From: Actinomucor elegans
Taxonomy: Eukaryota > Mucoromycota > Mucoromycetes > Mucorales > Mucoraceae
Reading direction: 5' to 3'
Assembly: GCA_026027325.1 (NCBI GenBank)
Contig: JAMSLZ010000005.1
Coordinates: forward strand, 1,302,001-1,366,000
Length of the DNA stretch: 64,000 bases
The position numbers and the translations under genes were made by a program. Positions 46,474 to 57,883 of this stretch are shown piece by piece (the stretch's first letter is position 1; every line of letters starts with the position of its first letter). The notes below the pieces were generated by a model. The model saw only the letters and a program-made list of their open reading frames with translations. It was not told where the DNA came from and ran no database searches.

Positions 46474-46672
46474 GATATTTTAAGAAATTGAAAGAAAAAA
46501 GTGAGACGCGGTTAAACGCGCTTGATGAATATTACCAAAGCGCGTCACATTGTTTTCATGGTTAGTGGCGATTCTCTATATAGTAATTGCTTGTTATTTG
46601 AAATATGCAAAAAAGTTGTTCTACTAGTCTGTATTCGTATCTTTCTTTCTTTCGTTTTTTTATACTTGAACA
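46474..46672. promoter_or_regulatory. divergent SMC4 / F-BAR promoter with ACGCG motifs
   Basis: Between the two start codons are three ACGCG cores within 40 bases: 46506-46510, 46516-46520 and, on the minus strand, 46541-46545. ACGCG is the core of the MluI cell-cycle box bound by MBF in yeasts and used for G1/S genes. No TATA box is evident. Regulation is inferred from the motif and from the mitotic/cytokinetic roles of both genes. Confidence 0.55.
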
Positions 46673-49235
46673 ATGACAGAAACAGAACAGATTTTTGCAA
46701 ATAACTTTTGGGTAATAACAGCAAGATATGTGCTATAAGAACAAGTCATTGATTCCGATATAGGGCTTGAAAGATGATGGCTTCTTTGTATTAACCGCCA
46801 AAATGAATAGTACAAAAAAAACTTTCGATGAGATCAAGTCATTTTACAATACAAGAGCAAGCTTGCATGAAGAGTTTGGACGCAAACTGATGAAACATGC
46901 AAAGGCGGGTATGGGTCGCGAAGAGACGGGGTAATTTCAAACACATTTGTATTTGATAAATATTAACATACTTCAGGACACTGCACGCTCTATTGAGTTC
47001 GGCTCACAAAGAAATGGAATGGACAGCTCAAGCGCACCTTAACCTTGCGCAAAAGATAAAGTCTAGATTGGAAGTGGATTTAGATAATTTTATCCTGGAA
47101 CAAAAAGACAAAAGAAAACTGACACATACAAACGTCGAAAAAGCACATCGATACAAGCAATCAAGTGAAGCTTACTTGTCAAAAGTAAAAGAAAAATATG
47201 AGTCTGATTGTGCCAAACTAATTACGATGCAAACTCAAATTGGAAATGTATCAGGACGTGAAGCTGATAGAATGAAACAAAGAATAGAACGAACTCAACA
47301 TGAAATCAAAATACAAGGTTTGTTGGCGCTTTCTTTATAATGAAATCTTTTAATGAATATACAATAGAGCAAGAATATAAAAATGCCTGCATCAAGTCGG
47401 CTGATGCCACTGAAAACTGGAATAGAACCTGGAAAATGACATGCGATGTAAGTACAAATAAACGCTTTTTTTTTTTTTTTACAACACATGTCTGATGATC
47501 GTTATAGACTTACCAGGGAATGGAAAAGAAAAGACTGGAATTCCTTCATCATAGCTTTTCAATGTATATTAATGTTCTTTCAACTGCTACAAGTCAAGAT
47601 CAAGAGGTAAGTTAGATATTACCCATTAACACTGATGGTAACACATTGTTTACAGTCGTACGAACGTTTTTGGAAAGCATTGGATCAGTATGACCCCATC
47701 AAAGACATTCAGATTTTTATTCAAGAAAAAGGCACAGGACCCAAGATTCCAGAACCAGAGATCTTTGTCGACTATATGGATGATCCAGCAAAAACATTTC
47801 AAAAGCACACAATCGCCAACTTTCCTATTCCTCCCGAATTTGAGGAACAAAAACCAGAGCTTACTGTACGAAACCCTACTGCTACCCCTTTCGATCAAGA
47901 TAATTCGGCATTAATTCAAAGAAAAGGGTCACTTCATCACAACAATGCACCAAAAGAAGTCATTGCAGAGCCTTCAACACCCAGCAGAACCACAGAGAGA
48001 AAGAAATCCATCATTCGAAATGTTATCAAGCCTCTTCCGTCTATATCAACTCCAGTATTTCGACAGAAATCAAAAAGCAGGGCCACACCAGGTAGTGAAA
48101 CCAAAAGACAGCCAGCGCCTGTGATGGTTGTGCCCGAAATATCATCTTCATCTACTACAACAGATACATCGGATTGTGAAGACAATAGTCCGATAAGAAA
48201 AGCAAATAAAGACGAGGAAGGCGATATTACCATTGATCCGCGTGCTAAAGTTGTGTTTGCTATTGGTAATAACATGTTTGATTTAGGTCACTTGGACTTG
48301 GATGATACATCTAGCACCAATGACAAACGGGCTGGCAAAAAAGGGTCAATAGTAGGCACTGGAGGTTCGACAGCTACCCGGCGCATCACCACCCGACGTC
48401 GTCAACCTTCTGCCGATTTAGACGCAGCTTGTAACTTTTCATATCAAAGTCTGTTAGAGGAGTTGGGTGTTTTCGAAGGCGATAAAAGTGGCAACTCTAA
48501 CCTAAAAAAGAAGATGGAAGAGATGACCTTGAATGATAACAATGCCCATGAAACAAGCAATCACCCTGAAACTAGACTATCGACGAGAAGGTCACAGCGT
48601 AAAAGTAGATCTTACCCTCCACTTTCTCAGCAACAGCAACAGCAACAGCAGCATGCTGTTGCATTAAATGATGGCACTAGCCATCATATCAATAGTAACA
48701 TTAGTCCTGCAGCGACTATCGCTTCTAATCAAGATATGTACAATACAAGCAGTCTTAATAATGATCCTTATATTCAAACACGGCAGCAGCATCAACATCA
48801 TATACATCTTCAGCAGCAGCAGCAACAACAGCAGCAACAGCAATATTATCAACCTTATGCAGGCACATCAGTTGCTCCACCGCTGAATATAGTTAATCAG
48901 CCTTATCATCAAACTACCAGTGTTAATGAGGCATACCAGCCACCGTCCAACACCGCTCAAAGCAACCAATCTACACTCTTTTGGGGTAAAGTATCACTTA
49001 TTCTCATAATTCCAAGTAATTTTTAACATCAATTACACTTTAAATAGCATTGACATTAGGAGATTGGTATAGTGGTAAAGCTGAAGAGCTGCAATATTCA
49101 AGAGGTACTTGGCTCGCCGTCACTGAAGTGAGAATGGATGGATGGTATTACGCAACAAAATTCGATTCAAGGCTTAATACATTGACAAATGAAAAGGGTT
49201 TTGTAGCGCAAAGCTATGTCCAAGTGTATACATAG
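46673..49235 (+). CDS. F-BAR and SH3 protein, Cdc15/Imp2/Hof1-like
   Basis: Seven exons: 46673-46711, 46764-46930, 46977-47317, 47368-47447, 47508-47606, 47656-48985 and 49048-49235, giving 747 residues. The start peptide MTETEQIFANNFW joins to GLKDDGFFVLTAKMNSTKKT, the first helix of an F-BAR domain ('FWG..G...L..RM..GKK'), which covers about 1-280 and is strongly helical and Lys-rich. A long disordered Ser/Thr/Pro region follows, with two Gln runs (about 48626-48650 and 48809-48850). The last ~60 residues (GDWYSGKAEELQYSRGTWLA ... DGWYYATK ... GFVAQSYVQVY) form an SH3 fold with a modified core. This architecture is that of the cytokinetic-ring scaffolds Cdc15, Imp2 and Hof1, which bind membrane and formin/myosin at the division site or septum. 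Which of them it equals cannot be decided. Confidence 0.9.
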
Positions 49236-50604
49236 TTATAAGAGTGTATCAAAATAATAAAGTGCGCAGTAGCTAAATATGATTAACACAACGATCTGAT
49301 TTGCAAAGAAGAGCAAAATCCATTATTCATTTCAATGCATTAATAGGAACTCTATTTAGTGCATATTTAAAAACACGCATCATGTACAATATATACAGTA
49401 ATAGGCCTAAATAAAAACAAAATAGTAACCCATGCATAGAACGATCTGTTGCATAAGATGAAAAGAAGCCTTTAATTGAGGTACAACTAGCATCAATGAC
49501 TAAACCAAATTCACGTGACATTGTTTTTAATGGTCAATCGATCTCCCATCCGATCCGCTTAAAGATCACATCTGATTAGTGCTTCATATTGTATTAGAGT
49601 GTCAAGAATAATCATAGAGAGTCTGTTTAAAGCATGAAACTAAGTTTGTTTTCATTCATATCAGTTCTATACTCCGGAACCCCAATCTCTTCAAAAAATA
49701 CTTGTAAAATTAGCGACATAAACACCTCTCAGTATTCAAGAAGCGCGAAGTATACTCAATGGATTGTAGCCATTTGTAAAAAGTAACCGCGGAAGAATAT
49801 AATTCGATAACAATAGTTCAATCTCACTATACAGCAAAATAATCGTTTCTCTAACACTTGCAAGCTAGCTATCAATGAGTAAACCTAAAATCTAGACCAT
49901 GGATAAGGTTTTCAAGTTAAAGCTTTGTTAATGTTCATACAGTGCTTTTGTTCATCAGATGAACAATAAAAGAAAAACTTAAAACTTGCTAGTTAGTAAC
50001 CTCATAGAAATAGCGTCGTATCAGACTCGTTGATCGGATATAGTGAGATGATAAAAAGATTGCTAATCCAAAAGCTGATTATAAATGGCCTAGCTCTTTG
50101 AAGGATTGCCACAAAGTTTCAACGAGTCGGAACCCGTGTAACACAAATGAAATAGATGATGTATGCTTGACGAAGTACCCCCCCCCCCCAAAGGAAAATT
50201 ATCTGGCTATCGCCGGTACGCTTTAGTACAAGATGTTTCGACTGTCTGTTCTTAAAGAAACATACCTAGGGGTCTTTAAAAGCTAATGCTAAAGGTATGA
50301 GTGAGTATAAAGTAAATGAACTTGTCTATCAGCTAGTACTTAATTATTGTAAATGTATCCTAATTATGTATTCATCTCGTCATCGATGTACATCTTTTTT
50401 TTTTTTTTGGTCTTGGGGATGTTTTGTCTAGGCAATAAAGTATCAAACGCTTGACTATATCTTACCCAATCAGATTGAAGGCTATGCCTTTTTTTTATTA
50501 TTATTCATGCGATGACCAAAAACCCCTCGCAACGAAAAACCTGGCCAAAGTATATAAACTGAGGGCTACTAATCCTTCCATTTTACTTTTATTCAAATCA
50601 TACC
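49236..50604. other. intergenic; dispersed repeat; TATA box
   Basis: No gene supported. It contains a dispersed-repeat copy at about 49535-49605, C10 at 50179-50190 and a T-run near 50395-50409. TATATAAA at 50551-50558, about 47 bases before the next start codon, is a well-placed TATA box. Confidence 0.5.
49535..49605 (+). repeat. dispersed ~100-bp repeat copy
   Basis: Reads GATCTCCCATCCGATCC, then GATCACATCTGATTAGTGCT and TCATATTG. Recognizable lead and core; the right part has been lost. Confidence 0.5.
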
Positions 50605-51186
50605 ATGCTCTTCTCTAAACTCGGTCTTTCTGCACTAGCTTTTGCTGGACTCTGTTCTGCCTCTGATCGTTTCACGATCGCTAGACCTACAGGTTCTAAT
50701 TACTTGGGCTTCACATATCAAAAGGAGCCTTTCTTTGGAGGCAAATGTAAAGAAACTTATGATAAGTACTTGAAGGTGCAAGGCTCAGGAGACAAAGGAG
50801 TCCATTTCAAGTTGACAGGATGTAATGATGATGGCTATTGTCATTTGTATATCACAGACGGCGATTATAAGGGCTATTGCTTGAGTGGTGGCATTGATGG
50901 AAGAATTGAATCTCAAAGCTGCACTGGCTATGATAACGATATCTACAAGGTTAACTTGGACTTTTCTATTTCTACCATCGCTGGTGACTATCTGGGCGTT
51001 GGTAACGAATATGCTGATGACTGCACCAAGTTTGAGTATGTCAAACTTAGCAAGGAGAAGTACCATTGGGCAATTGAAAAAGCTAAAGATTTTGATGACT
51101 ATGATGAAGAGGATGATTACGATGTATATGAAGGTTACTATCATCCTCGAGGCGGTCAAAGAGTCTTCCATCATTGTAGGGCTTAG
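50605..51186 (+). CDS. small secreted protein, unknown family
   Basis: A single-exon gene of 193 residues with a strong TATA box (TATATAAA) 47 bases before the ATG. The N-terminus MLFSKLGLSALAFAGLCSA is a clean signal peptide with probable cleavage after about residue 19. The mature protein has an even set of cysteines (CKE, GCN, YCH, YCL, SCT, DCT, HCR) that could form disulfides. It shows three vaguely similar blocks of 'YLGF/YLKV/YLGV' followed by polar turns, which could indicate a beta-trefoil-like or other all-beta fold. The tail is acidic (FDDYDEEDDYDVYEGYYHP), then basic with histidines. I do not recognize the family. The lack of introns in an intron-rich genome and the strong core promoter suggest high, conditional expression of an extracellular or wall protein. 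Confidence 0.82.
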   Translation: MLFSKLGLSALAFAGLCSASDRFTIARPTGSNYLGFTYQKEPFFGGKCKETYDKYLKVQGSGDKGVHFKLTGCNDDGYCHLYITDGDYKGYCLSGGIDGRIESQSCTGYDNDIYKVNLDFSISTIAGDYLGVGNEYADDCTKFEYVKLSKEKYHWAIEKAKDFDDYDEEDDYDVYEGYYHPRGGQRVFHHCRA

Positions 51187-52401
51187 TTATTTATAATATA
51201 TTGTATATAATTCTCAATAATAAATTAAAGTACGTCGCGGTAAATATTGCAAACTGCTTATGTATATATAGCAGAGTCTTCGTCGCCAATTTCATCCTAT
51301 TTTACTGAGAGTGCCGGTTGATAGCCAAGCTTATTATCTAGAAGCAATCTTAACAATAGCTTTACGAAGAAGAAAATTAGGTTACTTGATTCAATTTTAA
51401 AGTACTTTTCTGATGATGATAATCTTTTTGTTCCCCAGTTCACTTTTTGAAAGGGGATTCTGCTAGAAGTACTGAATCTTCTGATCTTTTATCTAGTAAA
51501 AACCTTGAAAAATCCAGGTGTGTTTGTTTGGCCATGATTCTAATTATGCATAGTGAAAAAACTGGCTCCTTGACCAAGTTTGGTTGTATCTGTTCCCTTG
51601 GCTCTCAAGCTACTGGCCTTATGTGACAAGTAATGCATTCCCGCAAGGATCATAGGCACTTCAATCCAAAATCAAAAGTACGAATATGCGCTTTCATTTT
51701 AAACTTTAAGTGGGCTTTTCTTCGTTCCTCTTCCCAGTAGTTATACCAGAACAAAGAACTCATAGCCAAGTACTGCGTCAAACCAAACTTTAGGGTGTTT
51801 CTATAACCAAATTGAAGTTTATCCAAAAATGCTTTTTACTAAACCTTGTATTCAAGAAACTTTATACAAAAATACAAGACCTTAATACAGAAAAGTTACT
51901 ACAATTAATTGTTGCTGTAATCAAATCTGGAGGGGATATATTATACTTCATTCTAGCAATTTTGATTCGAGTTTTTTTTTTCTGGGTGGAGTAACAATAA
52001 AGTCGGTATAAAGTGTTAATACACAACAAACTTTATAACGATCATATTACACTATGTAGTATTGGCAAAAACGTAGAATTATCTTAATACCAGCGAGTTT
52101 CTTTTATGCTAGTAATTTTTAACCCTTATAAAAATGTGTAATTTGGAAGTGAGATACAGTCATTTGGTAATTTTAACCTACAGCTTAAATGTACAAGTAA
52201 AATACAGCTAATATATAAGAAAAAACAGGCTCAAAGTTGCAAACTCGTTCGAAATAGTGAAACGTTTAAGCGCCTCTTACAATTCGGAAGCCCCGACGGA
52301 CGATATTTTGTTTGCCGCCAGCATTTCCGGACTGACAGAGGTGCCATCAAAGGTCAGCGGAAGGTGTATACTGTAATCCTCCTTTCTTTCCTTCAAGGCA
52401 C
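51187..52401. other. intergenic, nothing seen
   Basis: AT-rich, without supported genes. The last ~150 bases (52250-52400) are less AT-rich and pyrimidine-rich (CCTCCTTTCTTTCCTTC), as expected for the promoter and leader of a ribosomal protein gene. Confidence 0.5.
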
Positions 52402-53437
52402 ATGGCTAGAGTAAGTATAGCTACTATATATTTATATAAATTGAGTAGATGGAATGCAAACTGGGGAGATTCATACAGCATAGATGCAATACATCTTCCA
52501 CAGCACAATCGAAATTATGGATATCAGTGCATGTACATCCATCCATCCATCCATCCATCCATCCATCCATCCATCTGCCTATCCATCCATCCAATAGCTT
52601 GATATCATCCATACCATTCAGCCCTATCTGATATCCATTATCGACTTTAATACGAATTTATTCGATCATCATAAATACGCCCTAGAGGATTATTTTCGAG
52701 AGCGGTTATGCCGATTCAATCATTCTTCGAATTCCCTAGATTGCATCCCATCTATACAAGCATAATTTCAATGTACTCATCTTTATTCTCAACTGTAGTT
52801 CACCGAATATCAGGTGGTTGGACGCAAGCTCCCCTCCGCTCAGGAAGTTGCCCCCAAGCTCTTCCGTATGCGTATTTTCGCTCCCAACGTTGTAGTTGCA
52901 AAGTCCCGTTTCTGGTACTTCTTGAAGAAGCTCCGCAAGGTCAAGAAGGCCGCTGGTGAGATCGTTTCCGTTAACGTTGTATGTATTTAATATTCCTGCA
53001 AAAAAAATAATCCGTGTACTTAACAATTGGTTGCTGTTTAGATCTCTGAGAAGCGTCCTGAACAAATCAAGAACTTTGGTATCTGGATCCGTTACGATTC
53101 TCGTTCCGGTACCCACAACATGTACAAGGAATACCGTGCCATGCGTCGTGTTGAGGCTGTCGAGACTTGTTGTGAGTATTTAAATATAATGAAAAACCGA
53201 AAAGATACTAAGTTTAAATAATCAATAGACCAAGATATGGCTGCTCGTCACCGTGCTCGTTTCAGATCAGTCCAAATCATTCGTGTTGCTGAAGTTAAGG
53301 ATGCTGATGTTCGTCGCCAATACATCAAGCAACTCTTGACTCCCAAGCTCTCTTTCCCCTTGCCTCATCGTCTTGCCAACGTCGACAAGAAGCACCGTGC
53401 TCTTTTCGTCGCCAAGAGACCTACTACTTTCTACTAA
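52402..53437 (+). CDS. RPL20: 60S ribosomal protein eL20 (L18a)
   Basis: Four exons: 52402-52410, 52799-52978, 53042-53171 and 53229-53437, giving 175 residues, the family length. The protein begins [15 protein letters not shown] and contains [56 protein letters not shown] and LPHRL, all diagnostic for eL20, a structural protein of the large cytosolic subunit. The 9-nt first exon (Met-Ala-Arg) is followed by a 388-nt intron, by far the longest in the window; long first introns directly after the start are common in fungal ribosomal protein genes and often help expression. Codon use is strongly biased to C- and G-ending codons (AAG, CGT, CTC), unlike its neighbours, as expected for a highly expressed gene. 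Confidence 0.98.
52536..52595 (+). repeat. CATC tetranucleotide microsatellite
   Basis: About ten consecutive CATC units, one interruption (CTGCCTAT), then three more, inside intron 1 of the eL20 gene. Confidence 0.93.
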
Positions 53438-53990
53438 ACATAACAAAAACCTTGCATGCTTTGTGCGCTTCTTTCATGTAGTAGACATTTGCATGAGTGT
53501 TTTTAAATAAAAAATTATCGAAAGTAATGGATTTGACTGAGGATAGTATACATTTCTTGTACGCGTGGTATTGAGATTGTTAGAGGAATTACTGCTATGG
53601 AAGCTTATTTCCATCTTTGCAGAATAGATGTGTTTTTATACAGCTACAGTCCTTAATGTCGAGTCTTTCTACCTTTGGATTCCGTTCGCTTTTAGCCACA
53701 CAGGTGATTAAGGATGGCATCGATATGTAAGCAGATATTACTAAAATATAAGCAATATATAGTATATAGTATCACATACCATTTTAATGGTTTTGTATAT
53801 TGATTCATTACCAATATGATTATATATACATTCACGTTGGCTATAGAAACATATTTCCGTACTACCCGTTAGTTACATACACCGCAGACAGAAAGGTATT
53901 AATGACTACTAGTATGGTATGAGTGAATTATATGCACAACCCTTTTTCAAGCCCTCTATGAGAACTATTATTCTACATAACACATTAATT
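53438..53990. other. intergenic, nothing seen
   Basis: 3' flank of the ribosomal protein gene, with AATAAA at about 53507. No further gene is supported; a 24-codon frame near 53658 has no support. Confidence 0.5.
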
Positions 53991-54534
53991 GCTCATTTGA
54001 AGCACGGAATACTATTCAAATGCGACGTTAAATTGAAATCATTCGAGCGATCTATTCATCATTAGTTCAAGATTACATAAAACGCATGATTTTATAAACT
54101 ATCACGAAAATGTAATAAATATATTGAACTTAAGTAAACCAATACTTCTAATGATTCTAATAGATGTAATCGATAGTTCATTATGAACGTGTATTAATTA
54201 TCAAAAGCGACCTAGTCGAGGAATGCAATAGCGCTGGAGTTCAGAAAAATCCTCAAGGTATACCCAACATTCAATTATTCTGAAATCCGGCCAGTTTCTT
54301 CTGTTATTACATTCCGCGATCAGTTCTGATTTAAAGTCGAACTAATCCATGTCACAACAAATTATCTATTGCATCTATTAGAATTATTGATACCACTAAT
54401 TTATACAAGTTGCATTTTAGCGATTGGTCATAAAATCATGCGCTTTATGTAATCTCGATCTAATGATGAATAGATTGCTCGAATGATTTCAATTTAACGT
54501 CGCATTTGAATAGTATTCCGTGTTCCAAATGAGC
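53991..54534. mobile_element. foldback / MITE-like element with long inverted arms
   Basis: The left arm begins GCTCATTTGAAGCACGGAAT at 53991. The reverse complement of the right end, starting at 54534, begins GCTCATTTGGAACACGGAAT and stays almost the same for about 110 bases (through ATTCAAATGCGACGTTAAAT and ATCTATTCATCATTAG). The match continues, more diverged, to about 54200 on the left and 54330 on the right (e.g. TTCTAATAGATG in both). Only about 120 bases lie between the arms, and there is no coding capacity. This is the structure of a foldback element or long-armed MITE mobilized by a transposase encoded elsewhere. The outer part of the arms shares the CGCATTTGA.TAGTA core with the dispersed repeats in this window. 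I did not find a clear target-site duplication. Confidence 0.8.
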
Positions 54535-54948
54535 CAGCACACCTGTGAGAACTACGATCGGCTTCCAATGGAAACATGTCGCTAGGATCTATTACTTTTA
54601 TTAACCAAAAGATTCTCCATTCGCTTAAATGAAAAGCCATGATTGTAGACTGCGACAAAATCTCCGGTTACCGCAAATCCTTTTGCGCAATGATGATCTG
54701 ATTGTTCGTTTTTTAGGCCCATTATATTGCATGTTGGGTGGGACAAACATGTTAGAACCAATAACAAAAAGCTTCTTTGATTTAAAGAAGACATGCTGTC
54801 ATTACGTAGTGCAAATACGGATGGGGTATATTTTTGATTATGATAAAAAGACAGTTGCAATCCACTCCTACTACGTGACTCTTTTCGCAGTATATAAAGA
54901 TGGTGGGTATTACATATATTTCCTTTTTGTTCGTTGATACAAACATAA
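54535..54948. other. promoter region of the phospholipase gene
   Basis: Two opposite open frames (54582-54983 minus and 54629-54937 plus) cover this stretch; neither has motifs or splice support. AGTATATAAAG at about 54890-54900 is a TATA-like box 50-60 bases before the phospholipase start. Confidence 0.45.
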
Positions 54949-57328
54949 ATGCTTCGATTACAAAGGCGGTTTAGCAAAGCCACTCTCTATCATTTACATC
55001 GAGGCATTGTTTCTACAACGTCTCGTTACCGTAACAGCGATACAAAAGAGTCGAAAGCGAACAAACTTTCATTAAAAACTCCACTCTGGTGTGCACCATT
55101 CATATTCCAAAACAAAAACAAAGACAACGAGAATGACAAAGATAAAGAACAAGACGATAATGCATTCATTTCTTCAATAATGTCCAACAATGCTTGGCTT
55201 ACTAGTAAAATGGACTGGCTCGATTTACCTTCAGTCGAAGATATTAATGTCAAACTGAACGAACTCTATCCTCAATTCACATTGCAATTCAACCATTTAC
55301 GTGAAGGTTATGCCAAAATGTGGGATTACTTGACCATGGAAGAATTTCGCAAGATAGTGGAAGAGATAAAACTGGAAGAAAAAGATCCTCGTCTGTATCC
55401 TGAAATGAACAAGGATGCAACTGTCAGGTAAAGTATGTTTATATGAAGAGTAAAACTAGGGTGGTTATCTGACAAAAAACTGAGTAGAGAAGGGAACGCC
55501 TTGTCAAACCAAGAACAGGATTTCATTAAAAAGAGAAAGCACCTACAAAAGACAGCATTCGCAAAGTTTATTGATGAAGATCCCGAGACGATTGATGAAC
55601 GAGACATTCCAGTAGTTGGGTTAGCATCCAGTGGAGGAGGATATCGTGCCATGATTGGTTTAGCAGGTTATTTGAATGCCATGAAGCAATCGGGTGCTTT
55701 GGACTGTGTCATGTATTTTACGGGTATCTCGGGTTCTTGCTGGACAATGGCGCTCTATTACAATCAATTGACAGGCGCAGACCCTTCAAGACTAAAACGT
55801 CACTTACAATCGCACGTCAATACCCATTGGGCCAATATGTCCAATTTCATCAGTGTACTGACTGCATCACCCAAGAATAGTAAACTGCTTATGCAGGGCG
55901 CTATTCAGCGTTACAGCCAGCAAAAAGGCGACATTAGCTTGGTAGATATCTTTGGTATATTGATGGGAGGCACATTGCTCACGAAAAGACCTGTGGGGAC
56001 AAAAATACCAGAAAATAAAGATGAAATCAAAGAACAGATGCGAGCAGAAGATACAATGGAAGAAGTCAATACCAAGAAAGCAATGCATTTGACGGGCCAA
56101 GCAGAATACTTGGAGGATGGATCAGAACCTATGCCTATTTATTGTGTTGTGCGCCATGATATTACTTTTGGTAAAACGTTGGAAGATAGATTGGTAGAGC
56201 TTAAGAAGATACATGAACGAAGCACACAAGAAAAGGCGGAATTAAAAAAGCTAGAGCAAAAAAAGGAAGAGATAGAGCGAGAACAAAAGGATGCTTACCA
56301 ATGGTTTGAATTTACACCTTATGAGATGGGATGTGAAGAGATTGAAGGTATGTATTCGCTAGGAATCATTTTCAAATTTCAATACTAATAGTTAGTATAG
56401 CTTGGATTCCTATGTGGGCTTTTGGTAGAGAGTTCGAAAAGGGTAAAAACTTGGAACGATTACCAGAACAAACCTTGGATATCTTGATGGGGTATGTAGG
56501 ATAAATGACGACGTAGTTGTGGGCACTTATCTATTACTATTTAGTATGTTTGGGTCTGCTTTTGCAGCAAGTCTTGTTCACTTTTACCAAGAAATACGAA
56601 GCTTCTTGCCAGCTGGCTCATTAGATAAAATAGATGAAACCATTGTACGTTACGAAGCCTCCATGTCTGCTTTCCATCCTATTTCGCCTTCATCGTTTCC
56701 CAACCCATTCTACAAGATTTCCTCAAGGATTACAACAAAAGACCATAAAGAGCTAAAGCGGCCTGATGCATTAGTCAATAACCGAGATTTATATTTAATG
56801 GATGCTGGTATGGATAACAATATCCCCTTTTACCCTTTGCTGCGTGAAGGTCGTGATGTAGATGTGATTTTAGCTATGGATCTTAGTGCTGATATCCAAA
56901 CAGCTCCCCACTTTGATCGCGCGGAAAGTTACATCAAACGCAGAGGCATTGAAGGATGGCCCAGTGGTGCTGGCTGGCCCAAACAAAAGGATCATAGTGA
57001 AGATAAATACCCGTTAGGCTCGTGTACTATTTTTGAATCCAAAACGAAAGAGCAAGTTACTACTGCTTCCGATACCAAGGCAGTCAAGAAGCGATATCCT
57101 ATTACCTTGGCTTATTTCCCTTTTATTGTAAACAAACAATTTGATCCTGATTTCGATCCTCAAGAGGAAGAATTTTGCAGTACTTGGAACTTTGTCTATA
57201 CTGCAGATCAAGTTAAAAAGGTAACAGGCTTAGCAGAGGCGAATTGGAATGATAATATAGAAAAGATTAGAGAAATACTGAAGAAGACATGGCAAAGAAA
57301 GCGAAGCCAAAGGCTCGAAGATAAATAG
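54949..57328 (+). CDS. cytosolic phospholipase A2-like (PLA2c) lipase
   Basis: Four exons: 54949-55427, 55488-56347, 56401-56491 and 56545-57328, giving 737 residues. The catalytic domain has GLASSGGGYRAM (oxyanion loop, Gly209-211), TGISGSCW with nucleophile Ser241 in GISGS, and LYLMDAGMDNNIP with the catalytic Asp at about 563: the Ser-Asp dyad of the cPLA2/lysophospholipase B fold. There is no C2 domain. The first ~30 residues, MLRLQRRFSKATLYHLHRGI and on, are rich in Arg, Ser, Thr and His and free of acids, which resembles a mitochondrial presequence rather than a secretion signal, so this is not a secreted Plb. A highly charged linker (KNKDNENDKDKEQDD) separates it from the core. The enzyme presumably hydrolyses the sn-2 or lysophospholipid acyl ester. 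It is convergent with the next gene, 96 bases away. Confidence 0.92.
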
Positions 57329-57424
57329 ATGTAAATAATAGTGTACAATTTATTAAATAAAAGGGATATATTGCTTATGAAGCTGTATGTATATATATAT
57401 GTAACACCCAAAGAGACGTTTCTT

Positions 57425-57754
57425 CTATTGCAAGTTATGTTGCATTCGATGCAGTTTTTCTACTTGCTCCGGTGAGCCTTCGTTCTCAATATCACGTATC
57501 AGTCCTGGATACAGATCCCAATTAGTATCACTATTCGCAACGGTGCTAGGTTTTGGTATTTCTTCAGTAGTATTTTGTGACATGCGATACGTATAGCAAG
57601 GTATACTGTTTCTCTTGAGACGGTACAAACCAGGATGGGTCAAATCATCTTCAGTCATAGGATGCTCCATAATAGCAGTTACTTCTTTTGCACGTTCAAT
57701 AATGGCAGTGTTGGGTTTCTTGTGTAAGATAGGAAGATTCTTGTTTAATGTCAT
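57425..57754 (-). CDS. small protein of unknown function
   Basis: A single open frame of 109 residues from the ATG at 57754 (an upstream extension of the frame is A/T-homopolymeric and probably untranslated). Hydrophilic, no signal or membrane segment. Motif-like stretches are EVTAIMEHPMTEDDLTHPGL and SDTNWDLYPGLIRDIENEGS. I do not recognize it. It lies in tandem behind URC1 (129 bases from the URC1 stop to its ATG) and convergent with the phospholipase. A non-chance composition and a good position between two genes support it being real. Confidence 0.6.
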   Translation of the reverse strand: MTLNKNLPILHKKPNTAIIERAKEVTAIMEHPMTEDDLTHPGLYRLKRNSIPCYTYRMSQNTTEEIPKPSTVANSDTNWDLYPGLIRDIENEGSPEQVEKLHRMQHNLQ

Positions 57755-57883
57755 GTTTAAAACTAATGATTTATTTAATAAAAAAAAAAAAAAGGAACTG
57801 GTATTTATATGTTTCGAGATTTTATGCACGTATAGCAGTAAAATCACCCCACTAATCGGTTCATGAAATCAACGAGGAACCAA

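Noticed and set aside
54582..54983. 133-codon minus-strand frame and opposing 102-codon plus-strand frame upstream of the phospholipase
   Set aside because: They overlap each other and the phospholipase start, have no recognizable motifs and lie in the promoter interval.
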